64,000 bases of DNA from Altererythrobacter sp. H2 (GCF_035319885.1 NZ_CP141285.1:2294001-2358000); one strand, 5' to 3'; shown: positions 18,064-24,397, counted from the stretch's first letter. Notes: generated by a model from the letters alone, not told the origin. A program made the numbers and translations.

Positions 18064-18852
18064 TTGGGCAGCAATCACGGTTTTTCGCGGCTGGCACTGG
18101 TCGCGTCCGACACGGATCGGGCGCAGGAAGCTGCCGCCGAACTGGCCGGAGTGCATGACTGGGTGCCGATGGCGCAAGCCGATGCCGTGGTCGTGCTGGG
18201 CGGTGACGGCTTCATGCTCCACACGCTCCATGCCATGCTCGATGCAGGGGCAATCCTGCCCGCCTACGGCCTCAACCTCGGCACAGTGGGTTTCCTGATG
18301 AACCGCTATCGCAGCGGCAGCCGGATACTCGACAAGGTCAATCGTTCACGCTCCATTGCTATCGCGCCGCTGCGGATGGAAGCCGTGACCCAGACCGGCG
18401 TGCGGCATGTGGCCTGCGCCATCAACGAGGTCTCCTTGCTGCGTGAAACCCGCCAGACCGCGAAGATCGAGGTTTCGGTGGACGAGCGGATCCGGATCAA
18501 GGAACTGGTCTGCGACGGTGTGCTGGTGGCCACTCCTGCCGGTTCGACCGCCTACAACCTGTCCGCCAACGGGCCGATCCTGCCGCTCGATTCGCAATTG
18601 CTGGCGCTGACGCCGATCAGCCCCTTCCGTCCGCGCCGGTGGCGCGGGGCAATCCTGCCCGACCGTTCGACCATCCGGCTGCGGGTCAACGAGCCGGACA
18701 AGCGCCCCGTTTCCGCCGTGGCTGACCAGAAGGAATTCCGCGATATTGCCGAAGTCTCGCTCGAGATCGCGGGCGATTCCGAGCTTACCCTGCTGTTCGA
18801 TCCGGGCCATGCGCTGGACGAACGGATCGTTGCCGAGCAATTCCTCGCCTGA
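18064..18852 (+). CDS. nadK: NAD kinase
   Basis: A 262-aa enzyme that phosphorylates NAD to NADP. Motifs are VVVLGGDGFMLHTLH (GGDG), GLNLGTVGFLMN, the NE/D site AINEVSLLR, and TPAGSTAYNLSANGPI. Translation begins at TTG 18064, preceded by GGAGGGG about 9 bases upstream; there is no better ATG in frame before the domain starts. Length (usually 255-300) fits. Monocistronic between the EAL gene and tRNA-Asn. Confidence 0.95.
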   Translation: MGSNHGFSRLALVASDTDRAQEAAAELAGVHDWVPMAQADAVVVLGGDGFMLHTLHAMLDAGAILPAYGLNLGTVGFLMNRYRSGSRILDKVNRSRSIAIAPLRMEAVTQTGVRHVACAINEVSLLRETRQTAKIEVSVDERIRIKELVCDGVLVATPAGSTAYNLSANGPILPLDSQLLALTPISPFRPRRWRGAILPDRSTIRLRVNEPDKRPVSAVADQKEFRDIAEVSLEIAGDSELTLLFDPGHALDERIVAEQFLA

Positions 18853-18919
18853 ACGCCACTGGGCACTTGCCAAACAAATCCGCCGCCCATATAGGCGCGC
18901 TCTGCCCGCAAGAGGCTGC

Positions 18920-18994
18920 TCCCCGATAGCTCAGCGGTAGAGTAGGTGACTGTTAATCACTTGGTCGTTGGTTCGAATCCAACTCGGGGAGCCA
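18920..18994 (+). tRNA. tRNA-Asn (GTT), integration target
   Basis: A 75-nt cloverleaf: acceptor TCCCCGA with TCGGGGA, D-arm TAGCTCAGCGGTAGAG, anticodon stem GTGAC/ATCAC region with anticodon GTT, T-arm GTTGGTTCGAATCCAAC, discriminator G and CCA. Its last 19 bases are repeated at 26145-26163, marking it as the attachment site of the element downstream. The tRNA itself is left intact. Confidence 0.97.
18976..18994 (+). repeat. attL: left copy of the 19-bp attachment repeat
   Basis: AATCCAACTCGGGGAGCCA, the T-arm/acceptor 3' end of tRNA-Asn, identical to 26145-26163. The sequences diverge immediately on both sides except a GTT three bases to the left. Confidence 0.92.
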
Positions 18995-19133
18995 TACACT
19001 TTTCTTAGAGCTTTGAATTACCTAGCCTTCTGAGGCCGGTCGCTAATTCGCTCCCACATTCTTTACCACATCGCGCTATGAAACTGGTCTTCCATCGCTC
19101 AAGGCCAGTGCCAAAGCTCTATTATGGGTGGGG

Positions 19134-19337
19134 TCAAAGGAGTTCCACAAACAAAGTGATAAACCACCCTGCAAAAAAGAGGCCCCATAGGCCCCAGGCT
19201 AGCGGTTGTCCGTAATTGTCACGCGCGCCCCGTCCTGCCTTCCGAACGTGTAGATTCTCCCAAAGGAAAAGGAGGCAACCGCTCGACAGGGTAAGAGCCA
19301 CGCCGGTTAATATGCCTGTGAACGCGTCGTCTGACAT
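19134..19337 (-). CDS. Small two-TM membrane protein of the element
   Basis: A 67-aa protein with two hydrophobic segments, about residues 8-26 (ILTGVALTLSSGCLLFLW) and 48-66 (AWGLWGLFFAGWFITLFVEL), separated by a basic loop NLHVRKAGRGARDN. It is the last gene of the minus-strand small-gene operon, starting 37 bases after the preceding stop. AGGAGG lies one base before the ATG, closer than ideal. Two-TM small proteins at the end of phage-type operons can be holin-like, but nothing here proves that. Confidence 0.55.
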   Translation of the reverse strand: MSDDAFTGILTGVALTLSSGCLLFLWENLHVRKAGRGARDNYGQPLAWGLWGLFFAGWFITLFVELL

Positions 19338-19374
19338 GCCTCCTGCCTAACGTGCTATTTTGTCAGATAGAAGC

Positions 19375-19554
19375 CTATTTGAGACCGACCAGCCGGATAA
19401 GCAACGGCTCTGCATCGCTAGGGCCGTAGCGCGACCGCCATGCAGCAAGCTCCGCCTCCACATCGGTTTCAGGCGTTACAAGCAGGACAGGTCGCAACGT
19501 GGGCGGCTGGCTTACCGTTTCCAGCTTTTGAAGTCTGGTAGCTATTCTAGACAT
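19375..19554 (-). CDS. Small element protein, L-x2-LE family (paralogue of the upstream gene)
   Basis: A 59-aa protein, MSRIATRLQKLETVSQPP at the start and EAELAAWRSRYGP near residue 34. The start overlaps the preceding stop by 8 bases. Both blocks resemble those of the next gene upstream (RRLEALETR and EAEATAAYEAEHGP), so the pair look like diverged tandem duplicates. The N-terminal helix is of the coiled-coil kind often seen in small phage proteins. Function unknown. Confidence 0.6.
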   Translation of the reverse strand: MSRIATRLQKLETVSQPPTLRPVLLVTPETDVEAELAAWRSRYGPSDAEPLLIRLVGLK

Positions 19555-19747
19555 GACAACCCGGCTTTCGGATAATCACACGCAGGATGGAATTGCTCTC
19601 ACCGATAGGGCCATGCTCTGCCTCATAGGCTGCCGTGGCCTCCGCCTCGCTCTCGCCTTCGTGCTGGATAATGCGCACCCACGGAACGAACCCGCCGAGC
19701 GTTCGCGTTTCCAAGGCTTCCAGCCTCCGCTTTATTGCTGCAACCAT
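19547..19747 (-). CDS. Small element protein, L-x2-LE family
   Basis: A 66-aa protein starting MVAAIKRRLEALETRTLGG with an acidic middle (EGESEAEATAAYEAEHGP) and a basic end. It overlaps the upstream gene by 16 bases and the downstream one by 8. It is similar to the 59-aa product that follows and shares the opening helix pattern with the 65-aa product before it. No known family recognised. Confidence 0.6.
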   Translation of the reverse strand: MVAAIKRRLEALETRTLGGFVPWVRIIQHEGESEAEATAAYEAEHGPIGESNSILRVIIRKPGCHV

Positions 19748-19929
19748 TCTCGAACCTCCTTTGAAAAGCCGCTTAGATCGCCATCAAATTCGGGCGGGCT
19801 TTCATTATCGACCCGCTCTTGTTCTTCGCCCGTCAACTGAATGCCGAGCCACTGCTTTGCCCAAGGTGACAGGGAGCTTTCACGCCTTGCCCCCTCCAGT
19901 GCGGACAGCCTTCGATTAAGTGCACTCAT
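19732..19929 (-). CDS. Small element protein with N-terminal coiled-coil helix
   Basis: A 65-aa protein, MSALNRRLSALEGARRES at the start, then an acidic C-terminal half (GEEQERVDNESPPEFDGDLS) ending in VREWLQQ. Its ATG overlaps the stop of the DUF5681-type gene (ATGA). The opening M-x3-L/I-x-RRL-x-ALE pattern recurs in the following small genes. Function unknown. Confidence 0.6.
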   Translation of the reverse strand: MSALNRRLSALEGARRESSLSPWAKQWLGIQLTGEEQERVDNESPPEFDGDLSGFSKEVREWLQQ

Positions 19930-20357
19930 TGTTTTGCCTCCAGTGCGGCCAATCGGGTTTCGAGGTCGCAGGTTTCCACCAGCTGCTTGTGCGAAGTCAG
20001 CAGCGACATGACCCGCCCCCCTTCATCGGGAGTAACCTCACCAGCCGCCACAGCAGCCAGCAGGGCGGACGAGGCAGTTACCGCATCCTCAATGGAGCGA
20101 ATTGCAGGCAGGGCGAACGTGACCGGCGAGTCTTTCCTAGCCGGGGCGATGCGATCCAAGCACAGGCGAATAGCGGCAGTGTCACCTTCCAGCGCCTTGT
20201 CGATTGCTGCACGCGTCAACGCTTCGTGCTCACCTTCCAGCAGCGCCTCAATTGCTACCGTTGTCTTGTTACGCGAGCCGGGGGTGCGGCCCCCAAGCGA
20301 ATTGCCCGGAGCAAAGGTGCCATCCGTTTTTCTGCCGTTATCTTTCGGTTCAGCCAT
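19926..20357 (-). CDS. DUF5681-type protein (phage or island associated)
   Basis: A 143-aa protein. The N-terminal 45 residues (GTFAPGNSLGGRTPGSRNKTT) match the basic Gly-rich signature G-x-F-x-P-G-N-x2-G-R-x2-GSRNK of DUF5681 proteins, which sit in prophages and genomic islands, often beside packaging genes. The rest is helical (AAIDKALEGDTAAIRLCLDRI and a C-terminal LETRLAALEAKQ). It overlaps the flanking genes by 1 and 4 bases. A small-terminase-like or DNA-binding role is a guess from context. Confidence 0.7.
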   Translation of the reverse strand: MAEPKDNGRKTDGTFAPGNSLGGRTPGSRNKTTVAIEALLEGEHEALTRAAIDKALEGDTAAIRLCLDRIAPARKDSPVTFALPAIRSIEDAVTASSALLAAVAAGEVTPDEGGRVMSLLTSHKQLVETCDLETRLAALEAKQ

Positions 20358-20455
20358 CAGCGCGCCCCTGCCGGATTAGGGCGCTTAACGCCCACCGCCA
20401 GCACCAGGAGAGCGAACAGCGTAAGCACGCCGATTGCGGCTAGAATCTCGATCAT
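20357..20455 (-). CDS. 32-aa single-TM element protein
   Basis: A tiny frame, MIEILAAIGVLTLFALLVLA followed by a short basic tail, so one membrane helix with a cytosolic C-terminal tail. Its ATG shares a base with the preceding stop (TGATG) and its stop shares a base with the DUF5681-type start, which argues that it is translated. Function unknown. Confidence 0.5.
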   Translation of the reverse strand: MIEILAAIGVLTLFALLVLAVGVKRPNPAGAR

Positions 20456-20553
20456 CACAGCCACCCCGAGAAAGCGCGGTTAAGCGAACGGTTGAGACGC
20501 ACCGCGCCTATCGCCAGAGCGCCAGCAAGAAGAGTGAGGACGAGGCGGGTCAT
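20455..20553 (-). CDS. 32-aa small hydrophobic element protein
   Basis: MTRLVLTLLAGALAIGAVRL then a basic tail with two Arg-containing turns. It has one hydrophobic segment. It is the first of seven small minus-strand genes (20553 to 19134), six of them overlapping, and its stop overlaps the next start. It could be a small membrane peptide; no family recognised. Confidence 0.45.
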   Translation of the reverse strand: MTRLVLTLLAGALAIGAVRLNRSLNRAFSGWL

Positions 20554-20591
20554 ACGCTTGCCTCATTCCTGCCTTGTGCTAATGCCGCCCT

Positions 20592-21176
20592 ATGTTGGCT
20601 ATTTACGGCGCAGGCGGCTACGCCTTGCAGATGCTCGATACGGTCGAGACCCTGCTCGCAAACGGGCGCCAGGCCTGTTTTGTCAGCGACAACGGCCCCG
20701 ATGAACTTTGCGGCGTTCCGGTTCTCCGTCCTGCCGCAGTCCCCGAGGGTGCAAGTTATTGCATCGCCATTGCCGGTAGCGACACCCGCAAGCGCATTGC
20801 CAGCGGCCTGCCTCGCTTCTCCACTCTTGTTTCCCCCACAGCGATTATCTCCGATCATGCGACAATCGGTGAAGGAAGCATTATTGCGCACAACACCATC
20901 ATCGAGGCGAAGGCGCGCATCGGCAGGCACTTCCACGCCAATATCTATTCCTACGTCGCCCACGAATGCACCATCGGAGATTTCGTGACATTTGCCCCCC
21001 GCGTGAACTGCAACGGGAATGTCACCATTGGCGATGGTGTTTACATCGGGACAGGCGCGATGATTAAACAGGGCGTAACCATTGGAGAGGGCGCAGTAAT
21101 TGGCATGGGCGCAGTCGTCACGAAGGACGTTCCTGCTGGCGAAACATGGGTCGGCAACCCAGCCAAGGCTCGCTAA
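20592..21176 (+). CDS. PglD/NeuD-type sugar O- or N-acetyltransferase
   Basis: A 194-aa left-handed beta-helix acyltransferase. The N-terminal Rossmann-like part begins MLAIYGAGGYALQMLDTVE and binds a nucleotide sugar; from about residue 80 hexapeptide repeats run as TAIISDHATIGEGSIIAHNT, AHECTIGDF, VTIGDGVYIGTGAMIKQGV, ending GMGAVVTKDVPAGETWVGNP. The His in YVAHECTIG fits the catalytic His of PglD. It is the only plus-strand gene inside the element, set between two minus-strand operons and 6 bases from the stop of the convergent one. Such placement is typical of a cargo gene; modification of surface polysaccharide, and thus of phage receptors, is a reasonable inference. Confidence 0.85.
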   Translation: MLAIYGAGGYALQMLDTVETLLANGRQACFVSDNGPDELCGVPVLRPAAVPEGASYCIAIAGSDTRKRIASGLPRFSTLVSPTAIISDHATIGEGSIIAHNTIIEAKARIGRHFHANIYSYVAHECTIGDFVTFAPRVNCNGNVTIGDGVYIGTGAMIKQGVTIGEGAVIGMGAVVTKDVPAGETWVGNPAKAR

Positions 21177-21181
21177 CTCCA

Positions 21182-21388
21182 TCATGCCCACTTGTTGAAC
21201 ACGATACGATTGCCAGACGATGCCGTAGTGGGCGGCGCGGTTGTAAGTGTAACCGTTGTTCCCGAGAGTGCTGAAATGTCCGACCAATGCGCTTCGCCGC
21301 TATCCAGCCAGACCCCGGCCCCATACGTGCGCCGGGCGGCACCGCTTGGGAGTTCGTCTTGTCCTGTGTGTTTCATGTTCCCCGCCAT
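21182..21388 (-). CDS. Small element protein, Thr/Ser-rich
   Basis: A 68-aa protein, start MAGNMKHTGQDELPSGAARR, then a beta-type stretch SGTTVTLTTAPPTTASSGNR ending IVFNKWA. The composition recalls small phage tail or head-decoration proteins, but no family is recognised. It starts 6 bases after the 96-aa gene and converges with the acetyltransferase gene. Confidence 0.5.
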   Translation of the reverse strand: MAGNMKHTGQDELPSGAARRTYGAGVWLDSGEAHWSDISALSGTTVTLTTAPPTTASSGNRIVFNKWA

Positions 21389-21394
21389 CGTCTC

Positions 21395-21685
21395 TTAGTG
21401 GACCGCTGGAGCATAGCCCGTAGGCGCTCGCCTGAGATCGTCCGCGAGATAGGCAGCCAGTGCCGACCAGCCTTGCGGATGATCCAGAAGTGAAAGCATG
21501 TTGTCCGGAATGAGGGTGAGGCTGTCCCACACCTTCCCCTGATCTTCGCCAAGCTCGCCAGCCACATCGGCAGCAAGAGCCTGTGCCGATACAAAGCGCG
21601 CAAGTTCCGCCAGCCGCTCGCACTGAGCAACCGGGGGATGCGCCGCATTTGAAGGGGCAAAGGCTTGAGCGTCAGGCTGGTGCAC
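21395..21685 (-). CDS. Element protein of unknown function, 96 aa
   Basis: A 96-aa protein starting at GTG, sharing one base with the preceding TAG. It is helical and acidic (LAELARFVSAQALAADVAGE, LLDHPQGWSALAAYLADDLR). No recognisable family. It is the second gene of a three-gene unit led by the ribbon-helix-helix-like regulator, so the three are probably co-regulated. Confidence 0.55.
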   Translation of the reverse strand: MHQPDAQAFAPSNAAHPPVAQCERLAELARFVSAQALAADVAGELGEDQGKVWDSLTLIPDNMLSLLDHPQGWSALAAYLADDLRRAPTGYAPAVH

Positions 21686-21819
21686 TACTGCAACCCAACC
21701 TTCTCACGCACCATCGAACGGAGATATTCGGATACGGAGCAGCCTGCCCGTTGAGCACGAAGGGCCAGCGCCGCCTCAATGGACGGGCTGGCCCGGAATG
21801 AAATTCGCGAAGCCTGCAT
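21685..21819 (-). CDS. Ribbon-helix-helix-like small regulator (44 aa)
   Basis: A 44-aa product: a short beta strand ASRISFRASP, helix SIEAALALRAQRAG, turn CSVSEYL, helix RSMVREKVGLQ. This strand-helix-helix order and the SVSEYLR turn fit the Arc/CopG (ribbon-helix-helix) fold. GGGGAGAGGGA precedes the ATG. A palindromic operator overlapping TTGACA lies about 90 bases upstream, consistent with self-repression. Its stop overlaps the next gene's GTG. Confidence 0.65.
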   Translation of the reverse strand: MQASRISFRASPSIEAALALRAQRAGCSVSEYLRSMVREKVGLQ

Positions 21820-22133
21820 TCCCTCTCCCCTTCTGTCATCGCGACGATGGGCGCACGCTCAATAATTCATCGAAGTGCAGGGGTTCGCCTAGCACATTTT
21901 GCCGTGTCTGTCAAGTGACTGACAGGCTTCCACGAATCATTAGTTCCCGTATTGTTCTGCCGATGAGTTCCAAGCGTCTAGAAACCCTAGCAGACTATGC
22001 CACCCCCGCAGGGATCGCGGGGCGCAAAAAGGGCCAAATATTTTGAGCAATGTTTGTGGCGCGGTTTCTTGTTATCTTTCGGTCACTTAAATAGCTGGTG
22101 TTTCCACAATGGTAAGTAGACCGTGTATGTAGT
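21820..22133. other. Non-coding region between the regulator unit and the polymerase-like gene
   Basis: This 314-base stretch holds the operator/-35 described at 21908-21925 and an inverted repeat CCCCGC/GCGGGG (22004-22009 and 22017-22022) with a 7-base loop, about 180 bases past the ATG-proximal promoter and downstream of the polymerase-like gene on the minus strand. No T-run follows the hairpin on the minus strand. It is otherwise AT-rich with no convincing gene; an origin of replication would be possible here but no iterons are evident. Confidence 0.5.
21908..21925. promoter_or_regulatory. Palindromic operator with overlapping -35 element
   Basis: CTGTCA and TGACAG form perfect 6-base arms around AGTGAC. 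On the minus strand the left arm provides TTGACA (21914-21909), a consensus -35 facing the ribbon-helix-helix-like gene; a matching -10 is weak (TAGGCG at 17 bases). Probably the autoregulated promoter of the three-gene unit. Confidence 0.55.
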
Positions 22134-23291
22134 CTATCCTTGCAACTCCACTATTGGACCACTCAGACCATAATCGAGGGCCGTTTCGGCCATAATATCC
22201 TCTAGATTCTGCGCGTGGCAATTTTTGGCGATAAATCCGTCATGCATCGAGAGGGCGAGGAACCCCTGCCTCAACGCTTTGAGCATTACGCGCTCAGCCA
22301 TTTGGCTTTCGATGTGCTGGAGGCGCAGGCCCACACCAGAATGAAAGGCCTTTGCAATCGGGCGGTGCGCGTCCTTAATGTCGTCGATCAGCTGATTGGC
22401 TTGTTTCTTGGCCTCAATATCGGGCAGGCCCATCGCCTTCATTGCATCGCAGTTGACGATTGCACCTAGAGCCTTGCGCTTGGTTAAGGCGTTCAGAAGT
22501 ATCAACATTGCCCGCTTCACCAACTGACGAGGCCACGCGCCTATGTCGTAGCAATCGGAAGGAGGAACCGCCCCTATCTCAGCGTAGAGAATGCGAGGGT
22601 GTAGATTTTTGTAATCCGCCTCGCTGGTGGCCTCACCGTCCATTGTGAGATCCCTACGCAATGCCCGTGGCACGTTCTGATAGGACGACCCTTGGCAGAA
22701 CAGCCGTCCCCCCATCCCCATGCAGTGCTTGAACATTCGACACATTGGCGCGGTCATCAACGGGCCTAGTCCAATCCTCAAATCAGCCGATGCCTGCCCC
22801 TCATTCAATTCCGCCATGCGCTTAATCATCCGAGAGATTGCCCGCGTGTTCGGTAACCGCTGCGGAGTGCCGTTTGCATCCCGCAAGATGACCCCCGGAG
22901 AAGGGCGCACCAGCCGAAGTAGAGGACTATCACCGAGCAGATTTCCCACTAGGTCAACAAGAGCAGGCTTTGCAGTGAGCGTGCTTTGCCAGCCTCGTCG
23001 ACCTGGAGTAGGAACAAAAGACTCGCACAAATCACTTTGCGCCCTGAAATAATCAGCAGCGCTGGCAACTCCGCGATATGAAAACGCATGGTGGGCGGTC
23101 CAATGCCCCATGTGGCGACTGTAGGATAGACTGCGGCCTAGGGCCTTAGCCTCAACCATACCGAGGGCCATATGTGCGCCGGTATCGCAGCACCCAAGAG
23201 CGCCCCGTAGTTCCTCGCCAACCTCGCCCAGCTCGTATTTTCGCGCCAGTGGAATGTCTCGTATTGTGTCGTCATCGTGGCCCCCGCCCAT
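22134..23291 (-). CDS. Compact family-A-polymerase-like protein of the element
   Basis: A 385-aa protein. The C-terminal half reads like a reduced Pol I polymerase domain: GRLFCQGSSYQNVP at 195-208 (compare GRLsSs.PNLQNIP), motif A SEADYKNLHPRILYAEIG with D226 (compare DYSQIELRILA), a helix RQLVKRAMLILLNA with R255 and K259 spaced four apart as in the Pol I O-helix, and motif C LSMHDGFIAK with H350-D351 (compare VHDE). There is no 3'-5' exonuclease signature; the N-terminal 190 residues are unassigned, with a basic HTH-free region TRAISRMIKRMAELNE. It is the last gene of a tightly packed operon. Likely a replication protein; activity is inferred only. Confidence 0.6.
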   Translation of the reverse strand: MGGGHDDDTIRDIPLARKYELGEVGEELRGALGCCDTGAHMALGMVEAKALGRSLSYSRHMGHWTAHHAFSYRGVASAADYFRAQSDLCESFVPTPGRRGWQSTLTAKPALVDLVGNLLGDSPLLRLVRPSPGVILRDANGTPQRLPNTRAISRMIKRMAELNEGQASADLRIGLGPLMTAPMCRMFKHCMGMGGRLFCQGSSYQNVPRALRRDLTMDGEATSEADYKNLHPRILYAEIGAVPPSDCYDIGAWPRQLVKRAMLILLNALTKRKALGAIVNCDAMKAMGLPDIEAKKQANQLIDDIKDAHRPIAKAFHSGVGLRLQHIESQMAERVMLKALRQGFLALSMHDGFIAKNCHAQNLEDIMAETALDYGLSGPIVELQG

Positions 23292-23295
23292 ACCC

Positions 23296-23484
23296 CTAGA
23301 CCCCCTTAGTCAGGTCGATCTTTCGACGACCGAGGACTAGGCGCAGACCACCCATCGCGCCGCGTGCATCACGTATGTCCGAGAAGCGTTGTTCTGGTGC
23401 GTGAATGCCGCCCGGTTCAGGAGGAACAAGCCTCACGACATATTCCGCCCCTTCCTGCGATAGTATCACCTCGCCCCGATCCAT
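23296..23484 (-). CDS. Small element protein, 62 aa
   Basis: MDRGEVILSQEGAEYVVRLV begins a beta-rich N-terminal half, then RFSDIRDARGAMGGLRLVLG and a basic end KIDLTKGV. It shares one base with the preceding stop and ends 4 bases before the polymerase-like gene, so it belongs to the same operon. No family recognised. Confidence 0.55.
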   Translation of the reverse strand: MDRGEVILSQEGAEYVVRLVPPEPGGIHAPEQRFSDIRDARGAMGGLRLVLGRRKIDLTKGV

Positions 23485-23840
23485 TACGCCACCTCGCCTT
23501 CTGGCGGGGGAACGATGCTAAACGCGGTCACATCGCAGCCCATACGCCCCGGACGCTTGCCGACCTCATACAGCAGCTTTCTGGTGCGAAGCTCACCGCA
23601 TCGAGGACGGACAACGTGAACCGGCAAGTCCAGATCGTTTGCCACCTCTTCCGGGATAGCACCGGCAGCGCCGTAGGTCGCAAATGCCTCCACGACTTGC
23701 CTGTGACGACGCGGAAGCGTCTGTGTGACCTCAGAGGCCGCAGCCTCGCTATTCGCCTTGGCAGTGGGCGTATTGCCCTTGGAGCCAGCAGCAGTCCCGC
23801 GCCCGTAGTGGTTGCCGTTCTCGTTCTCAGCCTTCGACAT
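23484..23840 (-). CDS. Winged-helix element protein
   Basis: A 118-aa protein. The first 40 residues are disordered (Asn/Gly/Ala/Thr-rich). From residue 45: LPRRHRQVVEAFATYGAAGA, IPEEVANDLDLPVHVVRPRC, GELRTRKLLYEVGKRPGRMG then CDVTAFSI. Helix-helix-recognition helix (VVRPRCGELR) and a wing around GKRPGRMG fit a wHTH that senses or binds DNA, as in small phage replication regulators. The ATG at 23840 was chosen because the longer frame is antisense-like. It overlaps the preceding gene by 14 bases. Confidence 0.6.
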   Translation of the reverse strand: MSKAENENGNHYGRGTAAGSKGNTPTAKANSEAAASEVTQTLPRRHRQVVEAFATYGAAGAIPEEVANDLDLPVHVVRPRCGELRTRKLLYEVGKRPGRMGCDVTAFSIVPPPEGEVA

Positions 23841-24036
23841 AATCAAACCCCGCGAATTGTTCAGACATTCCCCCTTTGTCGGCCAGCTTTCCCAGCCAGC
23901 TCCATTGCTTGGGGGTGAGTGGGTAGTGGTCAGGGGCGCAGAGCTGCCCGAGGAATTGCCCGCTCTTGCGGGTGATCCCTTCACCGTTCTGAAGTAGCGC
24001 CAGAGCCAGCGCCCGCAGCTTCGCCCGCTCATCCAT
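23827..24036 (-). CDS. Small element protein, 69 aa
   Basis: A helical protein: DERAKLRALALALLQNGEG, then GQFLGQL and PLTPKQWSWLGKLADKGGM. The block P-L-x-x-K-Q-x-x-W-L-x-x-L resembles small phage and island proteins that sit beside replication genes, but I cannot name it. The ATG at 24036 has GGAGGG 9 bases upstream; a TTG five codons earlier is less likely. It overlaps both neighbours. Confidence 0.55.
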   Translation of the reverse strand: MDERAKLRALALALLQNGEGITRKSGQFLGQLCAPDHYPLTPKQWSWLGKLADKGGMSEQFAGFDYVEG

Positions 24037-24226
24037 TGCCGCGCCCTCCAAACTTGGAGAGAGAGTTGCGCTTGCGCTTCTCGACTTCCCATTGAGAGGC
24101 AGCCGCCATCAATGCGATAGCCCAGCGGCGCGTAGGCTCTAATCTGTCTGGTGTGGCGCAGTCAGGCAGACCGCACAGCAATTTCTCAACGCCCGGATTA
24201 CGAGCGGAAAGCACAACTCTGTTCAT
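24029..24226 (-). CDS. Small basic element protein, 65 aa
   Basis: First gene of the replication-type operon. The sequence MNRVVLSARNPGVEKLLCGL then a helix RRWAIALMAAASQWEVEKRK and a Gly/Arg-rich tail. GGAAGGA lies 7 bases before the ATG, a good ribosome site. The product's end overlaps the next start by 8 bases. No family recognised. Confidence 0.55.
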   Translation of the reverse strand: MNRVVLSARNPGVEKLLCGLPDCATPDRLEPTRRWAIALMAAASQWEVEKRKRNSLSKFGGRGNG

Positions 24227-24285
24227 GAAACGTTCCTTCCGTCACTTTTCGATGCGAGGAAGCGAACAGAACGAACCCAACTAGG

Positions 24286-24314
24286 TTGACGTAAACGTAA
24301 ACCTGTTCTATAAG
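24286..24314 (+). promoter_or_regulatory. Near-consensus sigma70 promoter facing the plus strand
   Basis: TTGACG (24286-24291), a 17-base spacer, then TATAAG (24309-24314). No protein gene lies downstream on this strand, only a 66-base stretch ending in a terminator. A tandem TAAACG TAAAC repeat in the spacer could be an activator or repressor site. Confidence 0.6.
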
Positions 24315-24320
24315 GATCGA

Positions 24321-24390
24321 ATGGAAACCGTTTGCTACCACGCAGACACTTAGACCCCTTCCCTTGCTCAGAGGGTTGGGGTCTTTTCTT
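24321..24390 (+). ncRNA. Candidate small RNA of the element
   Basis: About 70 nt would be made from the promoter at 24286-24314 to a Rho-independent terminator at 24352-24390. The terminator has outer stem AGACCCC/GGGGTCT, inner CCCT/AGGG around TGCTCAG, then TTTTCTT, and it works only in this direction. The RNA lies between an AlpA-like gene and the replication-type operon, antisense to the operon's leader. In P4-like satellites a small immunity RNA sits in a comparable place. This is a prediction from sequence alone. Confidence 0.45.
24352..24390 (+). terminator. Rho-independent terminator of the candidate small RNA
   Basis: Outer stem AGACCCC (24352-24358) with GGGGTCT (24378-24384), inner stem CCCT/AGGG, loop TGCTCAG, then a T-rich run TTTTCTT on the plus strand. 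There is no T-run on the minus-strand side. Confidence 0.7.
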
Positions 24391-24397
24391 TGAGGCT

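Noticed and set aside
22004-22022. Terminator after the polymerase-like gene
   Set aside because: The CCCCGC/GCGGGG hairpin has no T-run on the minus strand and lies over 110 bases past the stop on the far side, so it was listed only as an inverted repeat.
21963-22046. A 27-codon plus-strand frame ending AGRKKGQIF
   Set aside because: No ribosome site and no partner gene; too short to support, although the basic end is of interest.
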